Shown piece after piece: positions 17,721 through 26,961 of a DNA stretch of 64,000 bases. A program made the position numbers and the translations under genes. The stretch's first letter is position 1. The number at the start of each line of letters is the position of its first letter. The notes under the pieces were generated by a model. That model saw nothing but the letters and a program-made list of their open reading frames with translations, searched no databases and was not told the DNA's origin. Source of the stretch: Caballeronia terrestris (lineage in GTDB: Bacteria > Pseudomonadota > Gammaproteobacteria > Burkholderiales > Burkholderiaceae); the NCBI RefSeq assembly GCF_001544515.1, contig NZ_FCOL02000014.1, positions 87,417 through 151,416 of the forward strand, in the 5' to 3' direction.

Positions 17721-18053
17721 ATGCTGAATAAAATCGTCGTGGCATGTACATCTGCACTTGTCTTTGGTTCAAGCGCATTCGCGGGCACAGCTTCAGGACT
17801 GGTCGAATCTTACTCTATCCGTGAGGGCCTGTTCTATTTCAAAATTTTAAACGCCACACTTCAACAACGTCCCGCATGCGCCGTCAATACGACCTATTGG
17901 ATAATAAAGGATGAAAAATCGACGACTGGTCGTCAGCAAATCGCAACAGTGATGTCTGCTTTCGCAGCAGGAAAACATATTTACGTCACTGGTGCTAATA
18001 CCTGTTCGAAGCTCGTTAACGGAGAAGATATCTACGAAATATGGACTTATTGA
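17721..18053 (+). CDS. small secreted protein of unknown function
   Basis: The protein has 110 residues. A signal peptide (1-21, ending SAFA) precedes a compact domain with two Cys (53 and 95) that could form a disulfide. The pattern (beta-rich, a helix around ATVMSAFAAGK, then IYVTG..TC) recalls small OB-fold-like secreted domains, but I cannot assign a family. Base composition is clearly AT-richer than the flanking operons. It overlaps the next gene by 13 bases, suggesting co-expression with the protease. Confidence 0.6.
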   Translation: MLNKIVVACTSALVFGSSAFAGTASGLVESYSIREGLFYFKILNATLQQRPACAVNTTYWIIKDEKSTTGRQQIATVMSAFAAGKHIYVTGANTCSKLVNGEDIYEIWTY

Positions 18054-18880
18054 GTTTCTTTGAAAAGATCAAGCCTATTCGCACTGCGTTTCAGTACCTG
18101 AAGACGTTTTCGCTCGTTGCATGCTTAGCTGCGTGCAACGCGGGAGACGATCATGCGGCGAGCGATACGGCAATCAAGAAGTCTGCATTGGTGAATGAAC
18201 TTTCTACTGGCCGCGGCTTTCCGTTGACTAGCTCGATATGGAGATCAACAAGCTTGAATGTTTGTTGGGAGATGGGGGGCAGCGAGTTTGTGGCGACTAA
18301 AGCCGACCGACACCTCGTGAGACGGTTCGTCACCGAATCATGGCAGGCGGTCTCGGCTCTCAGGTTTACTGGTTGGGACGACCAATGTGGTAGCGCGCTT
18401 AGACCATTCCTGATCAGAATTTCAGTTCAGGATGTCAATCCTTATGTGCGGCGTCTAGGTTCGTTTAACGAAAATATGCCGGGTGGGATGGTGCTAAATT
18501 TTACCTTTCAGAATTACGGGTATAAAAGTTGTCAGCCGGGAGATTTCGAGCACGAGCTTTGTATGAAACTTGTGGCTGTTCATGAATTTGGTCATGCGTT
18601 GGGATTCGCGCATGAGCAGAATCGCCTGGATACTCCGCACGAACCGGCGATATGCGATGAAGCACCTCAAGGTCAAAATGGAGACGCGATATTCGGGCCT
18701 TGGGATAAGGAATCGGTCATGAATTATTGCGCCATCAAATGGATGGCACACGGAAACCTCAGTCCGGTCGATATTCAGATGGCGAGAGCCTATTACGGCA
18801 CCATGCGGCCAGACCCTGCTTCGTTGCAATCAAGTGTAGGGTCAATCATGTCGCTTGTGCTGGAGGATGACGACCAATGA
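18041..18880 (+). CDS. astacin-like zinc metalloprotease, lipoprotein
   Basis: The protein has 279 residues. The lipobox LAAC (Cys32) follows a hydrophobic stretch, so it is probably lipid-anchored. The zinc motif HEFGHALGFAHEQNR (from His181) fits the astacin signature HExxHxxGFxHExxR, and a Met-turn SVMNYC follows at 225-230, as in metzincins. It should be an extracytoplasmic endopeptidase. The 13-base overlap with the small secreted protein suggests that the two act together, as substrate, inhibitor or partner. Confidence 0.82.
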   Translation: MDLLSFFEKIKPIRTAFQYLKTFSLVACLAACNAGDDHAASDTAIKKSALVNELSTGRGFPLTSSIWRSTSLNVCWEMGGSEFVATKADRHLVRRFVTESWQAVSALRFTGWDDQCGSALRPFLIRISVQDVNPYVRRLGSFNENMPGGMVLNFTFQNYGYKSCQPGDFEHELCMKLVAVHEFGHALGFAHEQNRLDTPHEPAICDEAPQGQNGDAIFGPWDKESVMNYCAIKWMAHGNLSPVDIQMARAYYGTMRPDPASLQSSVGSIMSLVLEDDDQ

Positions 18881-18982
18881 TAAGAAGCGCAGTGTAGAGT
18901 GTGCAAGAAACGGGTGCTGCGTCGTGCGAATTTCCGATCTGGCGTGCTAATATCACGTCTGGACCAAAGCTTCATTACTATA

Positions 18983-20176
18983 ATGAAAGAAAATTTAAAA
19001 GCGCTCACCTCGTTGCGGTTTTTCGCGGCGGCAGCCATAGTTATTCACCACACGACCTGGTATTTTGGTTACGGAAGCCATTTAGCTAACCTCTTCCCGC
19101 TCGATTTGGGAGTCTCTTTCTTTTTCATTCTATCTGGATTTGTCCTTTATTACGCCCATCCTGATCTCTCGGACTGGCGAGCAGCTATCAATTTCATCGT
19201 AGCGCGTATTGCACGCGTCTGGCCGGCGCATCTGGCGATGCTTTCCATTGTCATCATCTTTTTGGCGAGGCCGTGGGGCACTGGCCCGAGCGATCCAACT
19301 GCAACCTCTGCTTTGCTTGCGAACGTTATTTTGCTTCAAAGCTGGTATCACCTTTCCAGTGATTTTTTTTCATTCAACGGAGTTTCGTGGTCCATCTCGA
19401 CGGAGATGTTTTTTTATGCGATGTTCCCAATCCTGATTTGGCGATGGGACCAAACTAAGTATTTCAAACTTGTAGCCGCGGGCGGCCTCGCGATTGGCTG
19501 CGTGTTGCGCGCCGCGCACTTGGAATTGCCGCTGCTTTCAGACAAAAACGTTCTCAGCATTGATAGTTACGTGTACATTTTCCCGCCCGCGCGACTTTTT
19601 GAGTTTGCCGTTGGTATATTTACGGCGGATCTTTGGGCGAAATACAGCCGATATGCAAGCGGCCAGGCAAGATCAACGGTGCTTCAGGCGGCGGCGCTCG
19701 TGCTTCTCGTTATTGGCGTTCCGAAGCTTGTCACGGTGTACGCGGAGTTATATCGACATCACTATATCTCCAAGGCCGCCGTCAAGTGGCTCTTCGGTAG
19801 CGGCTCGGCGCCGATCTTTGCCTTCGTCATCTTTGCAATGGCGTCCTCGAAAGGGCTTTTTGCGAAAGCATTGTCCTGGCGGCCTCTCGTGATCTTGGGT
19901 GAGATCAGTTTCTCCATTTATATGACTCACCAAGTGTTGATCGTCGCCCTGACGTATAACGGAAAGCTGGCTTCGCTCGGAGCTATGCCCTTTCAATATG
20001 CGGCTTACTGGACGATTGTGATTTTGTTTTCAGCCGCTCTATGGCTTTTGATCGAGAAGCCTTGTCGGAAATGGGTCGTTGCGACGTTCAAACTTTTTTT
20101 TATGTGGCCGCTCTCTAAAGCGGACTTGCCGGTGCGGGACAAAATCGCCCACTCGCAAGCTCGATCACATAGATAG
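18983..20176 (+). CDS. acyltransferase 3 family membrane protein
   Basis: The protein has 397 residues with about ten membrane helices. It begins with LTSLRFFAAAAIVIHHTTW, the Arg and catalytic His region of OafA/NodX-type O-acyltransferases, and carries a late FSIYMTHQV. Such enzymes acetylate surface polysaccharides or lipids. Its codon use is AT-rich, like the two preceding genes, suggesting a common foreign origin. The start is the ATG preceding LKALTSLR; an in-frame codon at 18899 would add 28 unlike residues. Confidence 0.85.
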   Translation: MKENLKALTSLRFFAAAAIVIHHTTWYFGYGSHLANLFPLDLGVSFFFILSGFVLYYAHPDLSDWRAAINFIVARIARVWPAHLAMLSIVIIFLARPWGTGPSDPTATSALLANVILLQSWYHLSSDFFSFNGVSWSISTEMFFYAMFPILIWRWDQTKYFKLVAAGGLAIGCVLRAAHLELPLLSDKNVLSIDSYVYIFPPARLFEFAVGIFTADLWAKYSRYASGQARSTVLQAAALVLLVIGVPKLVTVYAELYRHHYISKAAVKWLFGSGSAPIFAFVIFAMASSKGLFAKALSWRPLVILGEISFSIYMTHQVLIVALTYNGKLASLGAMPFQYAAYWTIVILFSAALWLLIEKPCRKWVVATFKLFFMWPLSKADLPVRDKIAHSQARSHR

Positions 20177-20253
20177 ATAGCGCTGGGTATCGTCCAGACC
20201 TGTGTTGGTCTGCGTTTGCGCTCGCGCCGGCTATTTCGGTAGCCGCCTGAAAA

Positions 20254-20598
20254 CTAGAAAATCACATACACCTTGCGCATCGTCTCTTCGACTTCCCACA
20301 GCCCTTCCGTATTCGCTTCGAAAAACAGCGTATCGCCGCCCTTGAAGTGAACCGTGTCTTCGCCATCGGGCGTGAAGCGGCCGCTTCCGCTAAGCATGTG
20401 CATCACTTCTGCCTGCTTCACCGAGCGCCGATATGTGCCCGGCGTGCATTCGAAGATGCCCGTATCGATCGATTCGGCGCCCGGAATCACGCGCTGTGCG
20501 CCGGAGACGCGAATCTCCGGCGTGCCGGGGAGGCCTGCCGTGCCCCAGTCTTCCAGTCCTTCGAGGGCGATGCTCTGCCTGATCTGCTGTACTTTCAT
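20254..20598 (-). CDS. cupin-domain protein (EutQ/DUF861-like)
   Basis: The protein has 114 residues with one small cupin barrel, including EVMHMLSGSGRFTPDG and GGDTLFFEANTEGLWEV. Proteins of this type in catabolic operons bind small polar acids or stabilise partner enzymes; no catalytic role is certain. It is the last gene of a four-gene minus-strand operon with the hydrolase and two dehydrogenases upstream. The 77 bases between this gene and the acyltransferase hold two small hairpins but no clear terminator. Confidence 0.75.
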   Translation of the reverse strand: MKVQQIRQSIALEGLEDWGTAGLPGTPEIRVSGAQRVIPGAESIDTGIFECTPGTYRRSVKQAEVMHMLSGSGRFTPDGEDTVHFKGGDTLFFEANTEGLWEVEETMRKVYVIF

Positions 20599-20627
20599 GT
20601 CGCTCGTCTTGGGTGTTGGTTAAAGGT

Positions 20628-21605
20628 TCAGCGCGAAGCCGCGATGCGCTGCTCGATCTTGCCGAGCCGCACGACGGTTACGCCCGGGCGCAGTTGCCTG
20701 AGCGACGGCATCACGAGCATGCAGTCGTCGTAAGGCGTGACGACCGCCTTTCCATCCGACCAGCCGATCACGCTCCCTGCTTTCTCGAAGACTTCGAGCC
20801 CGGTATATGGCCCGGCGAACTTGAAGTCGAGACTCTCTGCGACCACCGGTTCCGTCACCCGCACGACGAGCATTTCCTCGGGCAGCGGCGCGAACCAGTC
20901 TTGCGGCAAGTCGCTTGCATCGACCACGCCCGATAGCGCCAGAAAGCGCGCGGTGACATCGCGTGCGACATCGACGGCGCTCGTTTCCCAATGCTGTCCG
21001 CATTCGATCAGCAGCGCGTTCTTCGGACTCGCCGCATCGCCGAAGCCTTCATAGTCGCGCATGCGACGGCCTTCGGGATGGCCTTCATCGCAGATGACGG
21101 TCGCGGGCGTGCCGAGCCTCGCCGACAACTCGATGCCTTTCGCAAGCGGTCCCGCCACGATGAGCGGCTTGCTTTTCTCGTGCATCGAATGGAGGTCGAG
21201 CAGGAGATCGACGGTATCGATCACGGGGCGCATCGTGCGGGCGCGTTCGAGTTCGCTGGAGACACGCGACGTGTCATCGAGCGTCTTCGCGGTCCAGACG
21301 CGGTTGAAGTCCTGATCGACGAAACGCGCGGCGTCGGGCTTCGAAGCATCGAAGCTCAGATACGCCGCGACGTTCGCGAAGGCCAGCGTCAGGCGACCGC
21401 GACGTGGCCGCAACTTCGCGCGCAAGAGGGCATCGACGACGATCGCGCCGCACACCTCGTTGCCATGCGTGAGCGCGTTGATCATCACGTGCGGCCCGGC
21501 GACGCCGGAGTCGAACGTATGTACGTACGCGATGCCCGAGTCGCTCGTTTCGTGCGCGGAGATATCGGGGAATGCGACTTCGATCGGATAGGCTTCGATG
21601 CTCAT
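20628..21605 (-). CDS. succinylglutamate desuccinylase/aspartoacylase-family hydrolase
   Basis: The protein has 325 residues in the zinc carboxypeptidase-like (M14/AstE-ASPA) fold. It has the metal motif HGNE (NALTHGNEVCG), a second His in LDLHSM, a conserved RFVDQDFNR and the late Glu in LIECGQHW. It should remove an acyl group from an N-acyl amino acid or related amide. Its ATG overlaps the stop of the upstream aldehyde dehydrogenase by 4 bases. DoeB of ectoine degradation belongs to this family, but no ectoine hydrolase is nearby. Confidence 0.85.
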   Translation of the reverse strand: MSIEAYPIEVAFPDISAHETSDSGIAYVHTFDSGVAGPHVMINALTHGNEVCGAIVVDALLRAKLRPRRGRLTLAFANVAAYLSFDASKPDAARFVDQDFNRVWTAKTLDDTSRVSSELERARTMRPVIDTVDLLLDLHSMHEKSKPLIVAGPLAKGIELSARLGTPATVICDEGHPEGRRMRDYEGFGDAASPKNALLIECGQHWETSAVDVARDVTARFLALSGVVDASDLPQDWFAPLPEEMLVVRVTEPVVAESLDFKFAGPYTGLEVFEKAGSVIGWSDGKAVVTPYDDCMLVMPSLRQLRPGVTVVRLGKIEQRIAASR

Positions 21606-23074
21606 TCGAGACCGCCCTGGCAGAGATATTTGATCGACAGGTAATCGTCGAGGCCGTACTTCGATCCCTCGCGGCCGTAGCCCGATTCCTTCACGCCGCC
21701 GAACGGTGCCGCTTCGCTCGCCAGCGCGCCTTCGTTGATGCCGACGATGCCCGCTTCCAGCCCGCGCGACACCCGGTCGATGCGGCGAATGTCCTGGCTA
21801 TAGAAGTACGACGCGAGGCCGAACGGCGTGTCGTTCGCGGCGCGCAGCGCTTCGGCTTCGTCGTCGAAACGGAAGAGCGGCACGACCGGGCCGAACGTTT
21901 CCTCGCAGCTCAATTGCATCGCGGGCGTGGCATCGGCGAGCACGGTCGGCGCGTAATAGTTTGGTCCGAGCGCGGTCAGCCGCTTGCCGCCCGCGAGCAC
22001 GCGCGCGCCCTGGGCCACGGCATCGTCGACGTGACGCGCGATTTTGTCGATTGCGCGCGCGTTGATCATCGGGCCGATCTGCGCGTCGGGGTCGGTGCCG
22101 GGTGCGACCTTCAGCGCCGCGACGCGTTTCGCGAGCATGTCGCCGAACTTTTCGTAGACGCCAGACTGCACGTACACGCGATTCGGGCACACGCACGTCT
22201 GCCCGCCATTGCGGAACTTCGAGACGAGCAGGCCGGTGACGGCGGCGTCGAGATCGGCGTCGTCGAAGACGATGAAGGGCGCGTTGCCGCCCAGTTCCAG
22301 CGACAGCTTCTTCAACGTCTCCGCCGATTCGCGCGCCAGATATTTGCCGACGGGCGTCGAGCCAGTGAACGTGATCTTGCGCACGCGGCTGTCATGCAGC
22401 CACGACGCGACGGCCGAAACCGCGTTCTCGCGCGATGCCGCGATCAGGTTCAGCACGCCCGGAGGCACACCGGCCTCATGCGCGAGCAGCACGAGCGCGA
22501 GCGCGGTGAGCGGCGTGTCCTCGGCCGGTTTGCCGACGACCGTGCAGCCCGCCGCCAGCGCGGGCGCGATCTTGCGCGCGATCATCGCGAACGGAAAATT
22601 CCACGGCGTGATCGCCGCGACGATGCCCACCGGCTCCTTCACCGCCGTCATCCGCTTGCCGCGTTGCTGCTGCGGAATGATGTCGCCGTAGATGCGCGTC
22701 GCTTCGTCCGCGAACCACTTCACGTAGGACGCGCCGTACAGTACCTCGCCGCGGCCTTCCGCGAACGGCTTGCCCTGTTCGAGCGAGATGAGCCGGCCGA
22801 GCGCGTCGGCGTTTTCCAGCATCAGATCGTGCCAACGATGCAGCACCGCCGCGCGGTCCTTCGGCAGCGCGTCGCGCCAGGCGGGGAAGGCGCGCGCGGC
22901 GGCGTCGGTGGCGGCGCGCGCGTCGGCTTCACCGCTGTCGGCGACGTCGGCGATGACTTCGCCCGTCGCCGGGTTCGTCACGCCGAAGCGCTTGCCGCTC
23001 GCGGCGGCAACCCACTTGCCGTCGATGAAGTTGTCGGGACGGATCAGGTCCTTGAGTTCCAGCTTCGATGCCAT
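21602..23074 (-). CDS. succinate-semialdehyde dehydrogenase-like aldehyde dehydrogenase
   Basis: The protein has 490 residues. It resembles GabD closely: PWNFPFAMI, catalytic Glu in LELGGNAPF, Cys in NGGQTCVCPNRV (the GabD-type double Cys), and a C-terminal GVKESGYGREGS. It oxidises succinate semialdehyde or a similar omega-semialdehyde with NAD(P). The chosen ATG has AAGGAG ten bases upstream, better than the in-frame start seven codons earlier. It lies between the tartrate-type dehydrogenase and the acyl hydrolase genes. Confidence 0.9.
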   Translation of the reverse strand: MASKLELKDLIRPDNFIDGKWVAAASGKRFGVTNPATGEVIADVADSGEADARAATDAAARAFPAWRDALPKDRAAVLHRWHDLMLENADALGRLISLEQGKPFAEGRGEVLYGASYVKWFADEATRIYGDIIPQQQRGKRMTAVKEPVGIVAAITPWNFPFAMIARKIAPALAAGCTVVGKPAEDTPLTALALVLLAHEAGVPPGVLNLIAASRENAVSAVASWLHDSRVRKITFTGSTPVGKYLARESAETLKKLSLELGGNAPFIVFDDADLDAAVTGLLVSKFRNGGQTCVCPNRVYVQSGVYEKFGDMLAKRVAALKVAPGTDPDAQIGPMINARAIDKIARHVDDAVAQGARVLAGGKRLTALGPNYYAPTVLADATPAMQLSCEETFGPVVPLFRFDDEAEALRAANDTPFGLASYFYSQDIRRIDRVSRGLEAGIVGINEGALASEAAPFGGVKESGYGREGSKYGLDDYLSIKYLCQGGLE

Positions 23075-23102
23075 GATGCAGACTCCTTGAATCACTCTTC
23101 GA

Positions 23103-24182
23103 TCACGCGAGCCGTTCGGCGATCGCCTTGCCGACTTCGGTCGTATTGGCCTTGCCGCCGAGGTCGCCGGTATGCGGGCCTTCCTTCAATACCGCTTCGA
23201 TGGCGGCGAGCATCGCGTCGTGCGCTTCGCGTTCCACGCCCTGGCCGCCGCCGAGGAAGTCGAGCATCATCGCGGCGGACCAGACCATCGCGATCGGGTT
23301 CGCGATGTTCTTGCCGGAGATGTCCGGCGCCGAGCCGTGGACCGGTTCGAAGAGCGACGGGAACTTGCCTTCCGGATTCAGGTTGCCTGACGGCGCGATG
23401 CCGATCGTGCCGGTGCACGCGGGGCCTAAGTCCGAAAGGATGTCGCCGAAGAGATTGGTCGCGACGACCACGTCGAAGCGATCCGGGTTCAGCACGAAGC
23501 GCGCGCAGAGGATGTCGATGTGCTGCTTGTCCCACTTCACGTCGGGGTAGAGCGCGGCGACTTCGGCGGCGCGTGCGTCCCACCACGGCATGCTGATCGA
23601 GATGCCGTTGCTTTTCGTCGCGACGGTGATCTTCTTCTCGCGGCGCATGGCGAGATCGAATGCGAACTTCAGCACGCGCTCCGAGCCTTTGCGCGTGAAG
23701 ATCGATTGCTGCATCACGAGTTCGCGGTCCGTGCCTTCGAACATCGTGCCTCCGACCGACGAATATTCGCCTTCGGTGTTTTCGCGCACGATCATGAAGT
23801 CGATGTCGCCGGCCTTGCGGCCCGCGAGCGGCGACGGCACGCCGTCGAAGAGACGCGCCGGGCGCAGGTTGATGTACTGGTCGAATTCGCGGCGGAACTT
23901 GAGCAGCGACCCCCAGAGTGAGACGTGATCGGGCACGGTATCGGGCCAGCCTACCGCGCCGAAGAGGATCGCGTCGGCGCCTTCGAGCTGCGACTTCCAG
24001 TCGTCCGGCATCATCTGGCCGTGCTGCGCGTAGTAGTCGCAGCTCGCCCACTCAATGTGCTGGTATTCGATCGCGATGTCGAAGCGCTTGCTGACGGCGT
24101 CGAGCGCGCGCAGGCCCTCGGGCATCACTTCCTTGCCGATTCCGTCTCCGGGAATGACGGCGATCCGGTATGTCTTGCTCAT
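23103..24182 (-). CDS. tartrate/D-malate dehydrogenase (beta-decarboxylating family)
   Basis: The protein has 359 residues of the isocitrate/isopropylmalate dehydrogenase family. It has VIPGDGIGKEV, IVRENTEGEYSS, TNLFGDILSDLGP and EPVHGSAPDISGK. Lack of the IPMDH loop and the match to TtuC/DmlA suggest oxidation of tartrate, D-malate or a related 2-hydroxy acid with NAD. It is first in the operon and divergent from a LysR regulator of the DmlR type. Confidence 0.88.
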   Translation of the reverse strand: MSKTYRIAVIPGDGIGKEVMPEGLRALDAVSKRFDIAIEYQHIEWASCDYYAQHGQMMPDDWKSQLEGADAILFGAVGWPDTVPDHVSLWGSLLKFRREFDQYINLRPARLFDGVPSPLAGRKAGDIDFMIVRENTEGEYSSVGGTMFEGTDRELVMQQSIFTRKGSERVLKFAFDLAMRREKKITVATKSNGISISMPWWDARAAEVAALYPDVKWDKQHIDILCARFVLNPDRFDVVVATNLFGDILSDLGPACTGTIGIAPSGNLNPEGKFPSLFEPVHGSAPDISGKNIANPIAMVWSAAMMLDFLGGGQGVEREAHDAMLAAIEAVLKEGPHTGDLGGKANTTEVGKAIAERLA

Positions 24183-24276
24183 GCGAGTCTCCTGATGAAA
24201 GTGTCGATGAAGGATAGTTTATTCCTGCTCGAACATCTTAGAATCGTTGTTTTGGTTAAGCCACTATGCACGGATC

Positions 24277-25191
24277 GTGAAGAAAACTTTGAACCCTACG
24301 CCGGATCTCGACGACCTGCGCGTGTTCTGCCTCGTCGCACGCAAAGCCAGCTTCAGCGCGGCGGCGGATGCGCTTTCGGTATCGGCCGCTTATGTCAGCA
24401 AGCGGGTGAGTGTGCTGGAAGCAGACCTTGGCACGCGGTTGCTGCATCGGTCGACGCGGCGAGTGGCGATTACCGAGGCGGGAGAGCGCGTTTACGCATG
24501 GGCCGAGAAGATTCTGGACGACGTCGATCAGCTAGTCGAGGACGTTTCGACTACGAGACGTTTGCCGCGGGGGACGCTTTCGGTTTCCAGTAGTTTTGGG
24601 TTTGGGCGGCATGTGGTAGCGCCGGCGCTGGCGCGTTTGACCGAGCGGTATCCGCAGTTGAGCGTGCGGCTGGAGTTGTTCGATCGGATCGTGGATGTCG
24701 CAGGGGAAGGGTTCGATCTCGATGTGCGCATCGGCGATGACATTGCGCCGCATTTGATTGCGAAGCGGCTGGCGGAGAATCATCGGGTTTTGTGTGCTTC
24801 GCCGGGGTATCTGGAGAAGCATGGGGTGCCGAGGACAGTTGCGGATCTTGGGGCGCATCAGTGTCTTGCTATTAAGGAACGGGATCATCCGTTTGGGCTC
24901 TGGCGGTTAAGCGTGCGTGGCGAGATGACGTCTATTAAGGTCACCGGGCCTTTGTCTACTAATCATGGGGAAGTTGCCGTGCAGTGGGCGCTTGCCGGAC
25001 GAGGGATTGTGCTGCGGTCGATGTGGGATGTTCGGCCGTTGCTTGAAAGCGGGACGTTGGTGCAGGTGCTGCCCGACGTTACCCAAAGCGCTAATGTTTG
25101 GGCGGTTTACCCGGCTAGAGTGGCGGCTTCGGCGAAGGTTAGAGTTTGTGTGGAGTTTTTGGGGGAGGAATTGGGGAGTGGCAGAGACTAG
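24277..25191 (+). CDS. LysR-family regulator (DmlR-like)
   Basis: The protein has 304 residues. It has an N-terminal winged HTH (FSAAADALSVSAAYVSKRV) and an effector domain with ASPGYLEKHG. It is divergent from the tartrate/malate-type dehydrogenase, the classic placement of its activator. The GTG at 24277 is chosen over an ATG ten codons earlier, because the family match begins near here; this is uncertain. The second half has markedly G/T-rich codon use (many GGG, CGG, TTG). Confidence 0.85.
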   Translation: MKKTLNPTPDLDDLRVFCLVARKASFSAAADALSVSAAYVSKRVSVLEADLGTRLLHRSTRRVAITEAGERVYAWAEKILDDVDQLVEDVSTTRRLPRGTLSVSSSFGFGRHVVAPALARLTERYPQLSVRLELFDRIVDVAGEGFDLDVRIGDDIAPHLIAKRLAENHRVLCASPGYLEKHGVPRTVADLGAHQCLAIKERDHPFGLWRLSVRGEMTSIKVTGPLSTNHGEVAVQWALAGRGIVLRSMWDVRPLLESGTLVQVLPDVTQSANVWAVYPARVAASAKVRVCVEFLGEELGSGRD

Positions 25192-25390
25192 AGCTTTGAC
25201 CGGCTCGAAATCTTGAGAGGGTTTATTCGACGCCCGCCGCCCGCCCGTACGCGCCGGCGCCCATCTCCGAGCCCGTGGACATGGGCAGGCGTCGAACAAA
25301 CCTCAAGATAAACCGCCGTACGTCGCCAAAGCTTTAACTCGCTAACGATCGCTTCCCGCGCGGTCGCCAGCGACACACCAAGAAACAAAT

Positions 25391-25412
25391 GACCCGGCCA
25401 AAAGGCCGGGTC
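25391..25412 (-). terminator. terminator of the MFS gene
   Basis: A 9-bp perfect stem (GACCCGGCC / GGCCGGGTC) with a 4-base loop is followed on the minus strand by ATTTGTTTC. It lies 8 bases beyond the MFS stop. The rest of the 228-base gap between convergent genes (25192-25419) shows nothing else. Confidence 0.75.
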
Positions 25413-25419
25413 TCCACCC

Positions 25420-26760
25420 CTACGGCCCCGCCACCGCCGCCTCCCCCCCCTCCGGCCGAGCCGATGCCTCCAACGCCGGATCATGCGGCAACAACAAAAC
25501 GGCGCCAACGCCTACAAGTCCCGCCCCAGCCAAACAAAGCAGCCCAGCGCCAAACCCACCCGTACTATCCTTAATCCACCCCATAGCATAGGGCCCAAAA
25601 AACCCAGCCAGATTCCCTAAGGAATTAATAGCAGCGATCCCCCCCGCCGCAGCCGCACCCGAAAGAAACGAAGCCGGCAAAGTCCAAATAACCGGCAAGC
25701 ACCCAAAGATCCCAAAGCCGGCCACCGACAAAGCAATCATCTTAAGCACCGGATTATCGAGCCCAGCCGAAGCCGCAATCCCTCCCGCAGCGACCATCAG
25801 AGCAAGCGCCACATGCCACTTGCGCTCAAGCTTCCGATCCGAATGCCGCCCCCAAAGCACCATGCTGATCACACCGACGACGTAAGGCAGCGAAGTAACA
25901 AACCCTGTCTGCAAGTTCGTAAGCCCGAAAGCCTTAACGATCTGCGGCAAGAAAAAGCTCAACCCATAGTTAGTCGCATTCGCGCCAAAGTAAATCAAAG
26001 CAATCGCAAGCACCTTAGGATTAAAGATCGCTTCCTTGACACTAAACGAATGCACCGCTTCCCGATGCTGCCGCTCATGCGCTTGCCGATCCACTAACCA
26101 GTCGCGCTCATCCTTAGGCAGCCAATGCGCATCCGCAGGCTTGTCGGTCAAATAGAAAAACACCACGAACGCCAGCACCAACGCAGGCAACGCTTCGATG
26201 AGATAAAGCCACTGCCACCCAGCCATCCCCTTGAGCCCATCGAGCGACAAGAGCGCCCCAGAAATCGGCCCACCGATCACTGTGGAAAGCGGAATCGCCG
26301 CCATGAAGTACCCCACGACGCGTCCCCGATAAGCCGCCGGAAACCACAGCGTCAGCAGGAAGATAATCCCCGGAAAGAACCCAGCCTCAGCAATCCCCAG
26401 CAAAATCCGCAGGGTATAAAACACATGCGCCGCCGACATCCCCGTGTACTGCGAGATCTGCGGGATATAGGCCATTGCTGCCGCGAGAATGCCCCATGTG
26501 AACATGATGCGCGCGATCCAGCGTCGCGCACCGAACCGCTCGAGCAGCAAGTTAGAAGGCACCTCAAAGAAGAAGTAAGCGATAAAAAAGATACCAGCGC
26601 CGAACCCAAACGTACTCGCCGAAAACCCCAGCGCCTTGTTCATCTGCAACGCCGCAAACCCGACGTTGACCCGATCAAGATAAGCAATGAAATAGCAAAG
26701 GATGAGGAACGGCACAAGCCGGACCATCACGTGCTTCATGGTGCGAGTTTCGATCTCCAT
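25420..26760 (-). CDS. MFS transporter, anion:cation symporter (tartrate/phthalate-type)
   Basis: The protein has 446 residues and 12 membrane helices. AYLDRVNVGFAALQM in helix 1 is the signature of the ACS family (tartrate, hexuronate and phthalate permeases). It probably imports the hydroxy-dicarboxylic acid used by the 20.2-24.2 kb operon. The coding strand is unusually rich in G and T at third positions, unlike most genes in the window. Confidence 0.87.
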   Translation of the reverse strand: MEIETRTMKHVMVRLVPFLILCYFIAYLDRVNVGFAALQMNKALGFSASTFGFGAGIFFIAYFFFEVPSNLLLERFGARRWIARIMFTWGILAAAMAYIPQISQYTGMSAAHVFYTLRILLGIAEAGFFPGIIFLLTLWFPAAYRGRVVGYFMAAIPLSTVIGGPISGALLSLDGLKGMAGWQWLYLIEALPALVLAFVVFFYLTDKPADAHWLPKDERDWLVDRQAHERQHREAVHSFSVKEAIFNPKVLAIALIYFGANATNYGLSFFLPQIVKAFGLTNLQTGFVTSLPYVVGVISMVLWGRHSDRKLERKWHVALALMVAAGGIAASAGLDNPVLKMIALSVAGFGIFGCLPVIWTLPASFLSGAAAAGGIAAINSLGNLAGFFGPYAMGWIKDSTGGFGAGLLCLAGAGLVGVGAVLLLPHDPALEASARPEGGEAAVAGP

Positions 26761-26961
26761 CTATGTCTCCTCCGAATCGAGTCGGCTGGTCGTTGATGTA
26801 GATCGAGACTACTCTTTACGCGGTGACTTCTGAAGTAGTGTTTTCGATCGCCCGTACACATTCCGGCGACGAAGATCGGCAGGCATCCCAAATTGTGCGT
26901 TATTACGCGTTTGTAATGCGCCGTGGGGTTTTTGTAATTACACGTAGCCGCCTAAAACCAC

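Noticed and set aside
20161..20253. Short tandem GATA repeats and small hairpins as an island boundary
   Set aside because: Only two to three units and no matching repeat at the left side of the AT-rich patch.
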